A DNA stretch of 8,368 nt from Planctomycetota bacterium (GTDB taxonomy: Bacteria > Planctomycetota > UBA11346), in assembly GCA_013821615.1 (NCBI GenBank), contig JACDGQ010000061.1, positions 2,927-11,294 on the forward strand, given 5' to 3'. Below, piece after piece: positions 5,536 to 8,368 of the stretch. The notes under the pieces were generated by a model. The model was not told the DNA's origin. It worked only from the letters and a program-made list of their open reading frames with translations, and ran no database searches. The stretch's first letter is position 1. The number at the start of each line of letters is the position of its first letter. A program made the translations under genes and the position numbers.

Positions 5536-6945
5536 ATGAGCGTTGAAAAAGCCCTGCAACTCGCCAAGGACCACGGCGCCAAGTACGTCGACATCGTCTT
5601 CGGCGACATGTTCGGCACCTTGCAGCACTTCACCATCACCGCGCGCCGCCTCGAGGCCTCGCTGTTCACCGACGGCCTGCCCTTCGACGGCTCGTCGATC
5701 CGCGGCTGGCAGGGCATCGAGAAGTCGGACATGCTCATCAAGCCGGACCCGGCCACGTGTTTCATCGATCCGTTCCGCGAGCAGCCCACCGTCACCTTCT
5801 TCGGCGACGTCTACGATCCGCGCTCCGGCCAGCGCTACACGCGCGACCCGCGCTCGATCGCCCACAAGGCGCTCGCCTACCTGAACAGCAGCGGCATCGG
5901 CGACATGGCCTACTTCGGCCCCGAGCCCGAGTTCTTCATCTTCGACTCGATCCGCTACGACTCCAAGCCCAACGCCGCCTTCTACTACCTCGACTCCAAC
6001 GAGGCGCCGTGGAACATGGGCGTCGACGACGGCATCAACCAGGGCCACAAGATCCGCCACAAGCAGGGCTACTTCCCCGCGTCGCCCGCCGACACGCTGT
6101 TCGACCTGCGCAGCGAGATCACCACCAACATGCAGACCATGGGCATGGAAGTGGATCTCCACCACCACGAGGTGGCGAGCCCCGGCCAGTGCGAGATCGG
6201 CATCAAGTACGGCACCGCGGTCACCGCGGGCGACCTGGTCCACCTCTACAAGTACGCGGTCAAGAACACCGCCTTCCAGCACGGCAAGACGGCGACGTTC
6301 ATGCCCAAGCCGATGTTCTTCGACAACGGCAGCGGCATGCACAACCACATGTCGATCTGGAAGGACAAGAAGAACACCTTCGCCGGCAACGTCTATTCGA
6401 AGCTCTCGCAGAACGCCATCTGGGCGATCGGCGGCATCCTCAAGCACGGCAAGTCGATCCAGGCCTTCACCAACCCGTCGGCGAACAGCTACCGCCGCCT
6501 GGTGCCGGGCTACGAAGCCCCGGTGAATCTCGCCTACTCGGCGAACAACCGTTCGGCCTCGATCCGCATCCCGCACGTCCAGGGCGACAACGCCCGCCGC
6601 TTCGAATTCCGCTGCCCCGACGCCTCGGGCAGCCCCTACCTGGTCACCGCGGCGATCCTCATGGCCGCCATCGACGGCATCAAGAACCAGATCGATCCGG
6701 GCAAGCCGATGGACAAGAACATCTATGACCTGCCGCCCGAGGAACTGGCCCAGATCCCCGGCACCTGCAAGAGCCTCGAGGAGGCCCTCGACACCATGGA
6801 AGCCGACAAGGCCTGGCTGACCGCCGGCGACGTCTTCACCGAGGACATGATCGAGGCCTACGTCGCGGTGAAGCGCGAGAACGAGGTCGAGCCGCTCAAG
6901 CTGCGTCCGAATCCGTACGAGTTCTACCTCTACTACGACTGCTGA
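5536..6945 (+). CDS. glnA: Glutamine synthetase, type I (GSI-beta like)
   Basis: This cytoplasmic enzyme makes glutamine from glutamate, ammonia and ATP and normally forms a dodecamer. The length, 469 residues, equals the E. coli enzyme, and the alignment is nearly gap-free. Landmarks are Asp51 in FDGSSI, Glu130 and Glu132 in GPEPEFF, Glu212 and Glu220 (metal ligands) in the HHHEVASPGQCE region, His269 in GSGMHNHMS, the glutamate loop with Glu327 in PGYEAP, Arg339 in NRSASIRIP, and Tyr397 in NIYDLPPEE. Tyr397 is the adenylylation target of GlnE, so activity is probably controlled by adenylylation rather than by the feedback type of GSI-alpha. The ATG at 5536 has AGGAG (5525-5529) six bases upstream. 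It stands alone between its own promoter and a strong terminator, but its position after amtB and the PII gene completes the ammonium uptake, sensing and fixation module. Confidence 0.98.
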   Translation: MSVEKALQLAKDHGAKYVDIVFGDMFGTLQHFTITARRLEASLFTDGLPFDGSSIRGWQGIEKSDMLIKPDPATCFIDPFREQPTVTFFGDVYDPRSGQRYTRDPRSIAHKALAYLNSSGIGDMAYFGPEPEFFIFDSIRYDSKPNAAFYYLDSNEAPWNMGVDDGINQGHKIRHKQGYFPASPADTLFDLRSEITTNMQTMGMEVDLHHHEVASPGQCEIGIKYGTAVTAGDLVHLYKYAVKNTAFQHGKTATFMPKPMFFDNGSGMHNHMSIWKDKKNTFAGNVYSKLSQNAIWAIGGILKHGKSIQAFTNPSANSYRRLVPGYEAPVNLAYSANNRSASIRIPHVQGDNARRFEFRCPDASGSPYLVTAAILMAAIDGIKNQIDPGKPMDKNIYDLPPEELAQIPGTCKSLEEALDTMEADKAWLTAGDVFTEDMIEAYVAVKRENEVEPLKLRPNPYEFYLYYDC

Positions 6946-6967
6946 GTCGCAAGAGTCTCGGAATAAG

Positions 6968-6999
6968 CGAAAAACCCCGGAGAAATCCGGGGTTTTTCG
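6968..6999 (+). terminator. Intrinsic terminator of glnA
   Basis: A perfect 13-bp inverted repeat, CGAAAAACCCCGG and CCGGGGTTTTTCG, has the 6-base loop AGAAAT and lies 22 bases after the glnA stop. With A5 on one side and T5 on the other it could work on both strands. Confidence 0.92.
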
Positions 7000-7028
7000 T
7001 TGCCATCGGCCATCTGCGCGAGCGCTAT

Positions 7029-7184
7029 CGCGGCTCCTCCGGGGGGCCGTCGGGCCGCGCACGGACCAAAGCATTGCGGTCCCTGCGCTCGTAGCGATGC
7101 TCCGCGCAGCGTACTCCTGCCCTCTATCGGGGGTGCGTCAGGCCGGTGTTGGCGATGTGAACGCCCGCGCCGGCCGTTTTTTTT
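7029..7184 (+). ncRNA. Candidate small structured RNA downstream of glnA
   Basis: Between the glnA terminator and a second intrinsic terminator there is no credible gene but a run of potential stems: CGCGGC/GCCGCG at 7029-7034 and 7054-7059, GGACC/GGTCC at 7063-7067 and 7078-7082, CTGCGC/GCGCAG at 7083-7088 and 7104-7109, then the terminator stem. A CTCCTCC motif at 7034-7040, complementary to Shine-Dalgarno sequences, begins at the last base of the first left arm and runs into its loop. No convincing promoter is seen (TTGCCA at 7000-7005 lacks a partner), so the 5' end is open. Short GC-rich stems arise easily by chance; the main support is the orphan terminator. No known RNA family is recognised. 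Confidence 0.3.
7141..7184 (+). terminator. Second intrinsic terminator downstream of glnA
   Basis: The arms 7141-7154 and 7162-7175 pair over 13 of 14 positions (two as G-T wobbles, one T-C mismatch) around the loop ATGTGAA. One G and eight consecutive Ts (7177-7184) follow. It is a textbook terminator on the plus strand, yet the nearest gene upstream, glnA, already has one 140 bases earlier. It therefore either backs up glnA or ends an unannotated transcript. Confidence 0.75.
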
Positions 7185-7291
7185 GCTCACCCCCACCCGG
7201 ATGGCGCAGCGGCGGTGGACCCACCGCACAGTAATGCCGCGGGCACTGCGACCAGCGGGGACACGCGCCGCCCCGGTCCGCTCATCGACCG

Positions 7292-7362
7292 GAATGCGGG
7301 GCGAAGGCCCGCGGTGCCCTGCATTCTGCAGGTGAACTGAGCGCCCGATTTACGTCCTGCAG
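7292..7362 (+). other. Two adjoining inverted repeats upstream of the small membrane protein
   Basis: GAATGCGGGGC (7292-7302) pairs with GCCCTGCATTC (7316-7326) over eleven positions including one wobble. CTGCAGG (7326-7332) pairs with CCTGCAG (7356-7362), and the two structures share one base. They end 60 bases before the ATG at 7423 and could be a leader structure or protein-binding site. No known riboswitch is recognised. The rest of 7185-7422 shows nothing clear, including no good promoter. Confidence 0.3.
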
Positions 7363-7422
7363 GGACTTAGGCCATGGCACGCGATGCACTCAGGCACCAG
7401 CGTACCCTCACAGGAATTCCCC

Positions 7423-7584
7423 ATGACCATCGGCCTGCTCCTCTCCATCATCTTCATGGTCCTCAAGCTCACCGGTCACATCGACTGGAGCTGGGGCATC
7501 GTCTTCCTGCCGGCCATCATCGAGTTCGTCCTGTCGCTCGCCTTCACGCGCTCGCCCTTCTGGTGGCGCGGCCGCGTGAACTGA
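7423..7584 (+). CDS. Small membrane protein, 53 residues
   Basis: The frame is open from 7384, but the ATG at 7423 is chosen because AGGAA lies seven bases upstream and the hydrophobic segment begins at once (MTIGLLLSII). Two hydrophobic stretches, about residues 3-17 and 24-42, flank LTGHIDWSWG, so a short hairpin of two membrane helices is likely; the tail WWRGRVN is basic. The VLKLTG-x-I-x-WSW pattern recalls small bacterial and phage proteins annotated as transmembrane Fragile-X-F-like, a comparison from memory that gives no function. The gene stands alone on the plus strand, with the dioxygenase gene converging on it. Confidence 0.7.
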   Translation: MTIGLLLSIIFMVLKLTGHIDWSWGIVFLPAIIEFVLSLAFTRSPFWWRGRVN

Positions 7585-7657
7585 CCCCCGATCCTCCGCA
7601 TCAGGCGCCGAGTGGACTGAACCAAGTGTCACGGACGCCGATCGGCCACGCCCAAGC

Positions 7658-8368
7658 TCAGATGCCGACCATGCCGATGCCGAACGTCGCCTCCAGGCCC
7701 GTCGGCGTCGTTGTCGGTGCCAACACCAGCTGTTCGCCTCCGTCGCGGAAGATGCCGTCGTCGCCGTTGCGCATGCGACGGCGTCCCACCGCCGCATAGG
7801 GGGCCTGCCCATGGACGTGGTCGGTGAGCGCGTCCGCGAAGTACAGTTGCGAAGTGAACTCGCGACGCGCGGGCGTGCCGAGCCCAGTACGTACTTTGAT
7901 GTGGATGTGCACAGTGCGGCCACGGTACCAGCCAGGAAAGATGGTGGTGAAGCGCACCGTTCCGCGCGCGTCGCTGGTCTGGAAGCCGCGCAGGAAGCGG
8001 TGACCGATGGTCGCGGCGTGGGGATCGTCAACGTCGGAGTATCGCCCCAGGGCGTCGCAGTGCCAAATGTCGACCAGCGCACCGGCGAGCGGCAGGCACT
8101 GCGCGGCGCTGACCCGTGCCAGCAGCAGGGTGAGGGTGAGCGGCAGGCCCGGACTGAGTGCACCATCCACGGGATCGGCGCGGATGTCGGAGCGTTCCAG
8201 GCGTTCATCGATGAAGAATGGGCCCTCGGTCTGCTCCGGTCGCACCACGCAGGCGGTAACGGTGGCCAGCGACTCCACCGGCACGCCCTCGGTGACTCCA
8301 GCGCGCGCTAGCGGCGCCGCGCTCGCCGCGCCGCCGCAGCCACTCGCCAGCATCGCCCAGCCCACGCC
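7658..8368 (-). CDS. Intradiol ring-cleavage dioxygenase, probably exported (5' end outside window)
   Basis: Members of this family open catechol-type aromatic rings between the two hydroxyls using non-heme Fe(III). Counting from a GTG at 8363-8365, 235 residues are visible. TEGPFF (46-51) begins the catalytic part, VDIWHCDALGRYSD (98-111) gives the first iron tyrosine, Tyr109, and FPGWYRGRTVHIHIKV (143-158) gives Tyr147, His153 and His155. The two-Tyr, two-His iron set is thus complete, as in protocatechuate 3,4-dioxygenase beta-like proteins. The N-terminus reads MLASGCGG followed by an Ala-rich stretch, like the end of a lipoprotein signal peptide with a slightly unusual lipobox. Because the frame stays open to the window edge, the true start and any twin-arginine motif probably lie beyond it. 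No ring-catabolism neighbours are seen, and the substrate cannot be named. Confidence 0.88.
   Translation of the reverse strand, partial: GVGWAMLASGCGGAASAAPLARAGVTEGVPVESLATVTACVVRPEQTEGPFFIDERLERSDIRADPVDGALSPGLPLTLTLLLARVSAAQCLPLAGALVDIWHCDALGRYSDVDDPHAATIGHRFLRGFQTSDARGTVRFTTIFPGWYRGRTVHIHIKVRTGLGTPARREFTSQLYFADALTDHVHGQAPYAAVGRRRMRNGDDGIFRDGGEQLVLAPTTTPTGLEATFGIGMVGI

Noticed and set aside
5461..7074. Minus-strand open frame of 537 codons opposite glnA
   Set aside because: It is a shadow of the glnA codon bias, and it also crosses the glnA terminator and promoter region.
7000..7335. Plus-strand frame of 111 codons after glnA
   Set aside because: It begins inside the end of the glnA terminator and runs through the strong second terminator, with a low-complexity translation.
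1..8368. CRISPR array, insertion sequence, prophage or integron
   Set aside because: No regularly spaced repeats, transposase, integrase or terminal inverted repeats flanking a gene were seen.

Overview
The window is high-GC DNA with strong codon bias, with AGGA-type Shine-Dalgarno sites and TTGYCC / TAGSCT-like promoters. It looks like a Gram-negative bacterium. A secreted-type ammonium channel, a PII protein and an adenylylatable GSI glutamine synthetase do not fix the phylum. The long Ala/Pro-rich lead of the ammonium channel and the anchored coiled-coil/BRCT proteins make Planctomycetota or a related lineage a reasonable guess, but only a guess.

Layout. Positions 62-2413 (minus strand) hold a two-gene operon of paralogous proteins. 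Each has one N-terminal membrane helix, a long coiled coil, a small beta-rich module and a C-terminal BRCT-like domain. Its promoter is near 2448-2475, and a perfect hairpin at the left edge probably ends it. Positions 2476-3114 are a gene-free divergent intergenic region whose right part is much richer in A+T than its surroundings. Positions 3115-6945 (plus strand) hold a nitrogen-assimilation cluster of amtB, a PII gene (glnB/glnK type) and glnA. The genes look like separate units: amtB has a weak sigma-54-like site, while the PII gene and glnA each have a sigma-70-like promoter. A strong hairpin follows each gene. Positions 7000-7184 hold a chain of predicted hairpins ending in a second intrinsic terminator with eight Ts, a candidate small RNA. 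Positions 7423-7584 encode a 53-residue membrane protein. Positions 7658-8368 (minus strand) hold an intradiol ring-cleavage dioxygenase that runs off the right edge.

How the genes work together. AmtB brings ammonium across the membrane, PII reports nitrogen, energy and carbon status and can plug AmtB, and GlnA condenses ammonium with glutamate. The modification tyrosines of PII (Tyr51) and GlnA (Tyr397) are both present, so classical GlnD/GlnE-style control is possible, although those enzymes are not in this window. The most unusual material is the membrane BRCT pair and the candidate RNA downstream of glnA.
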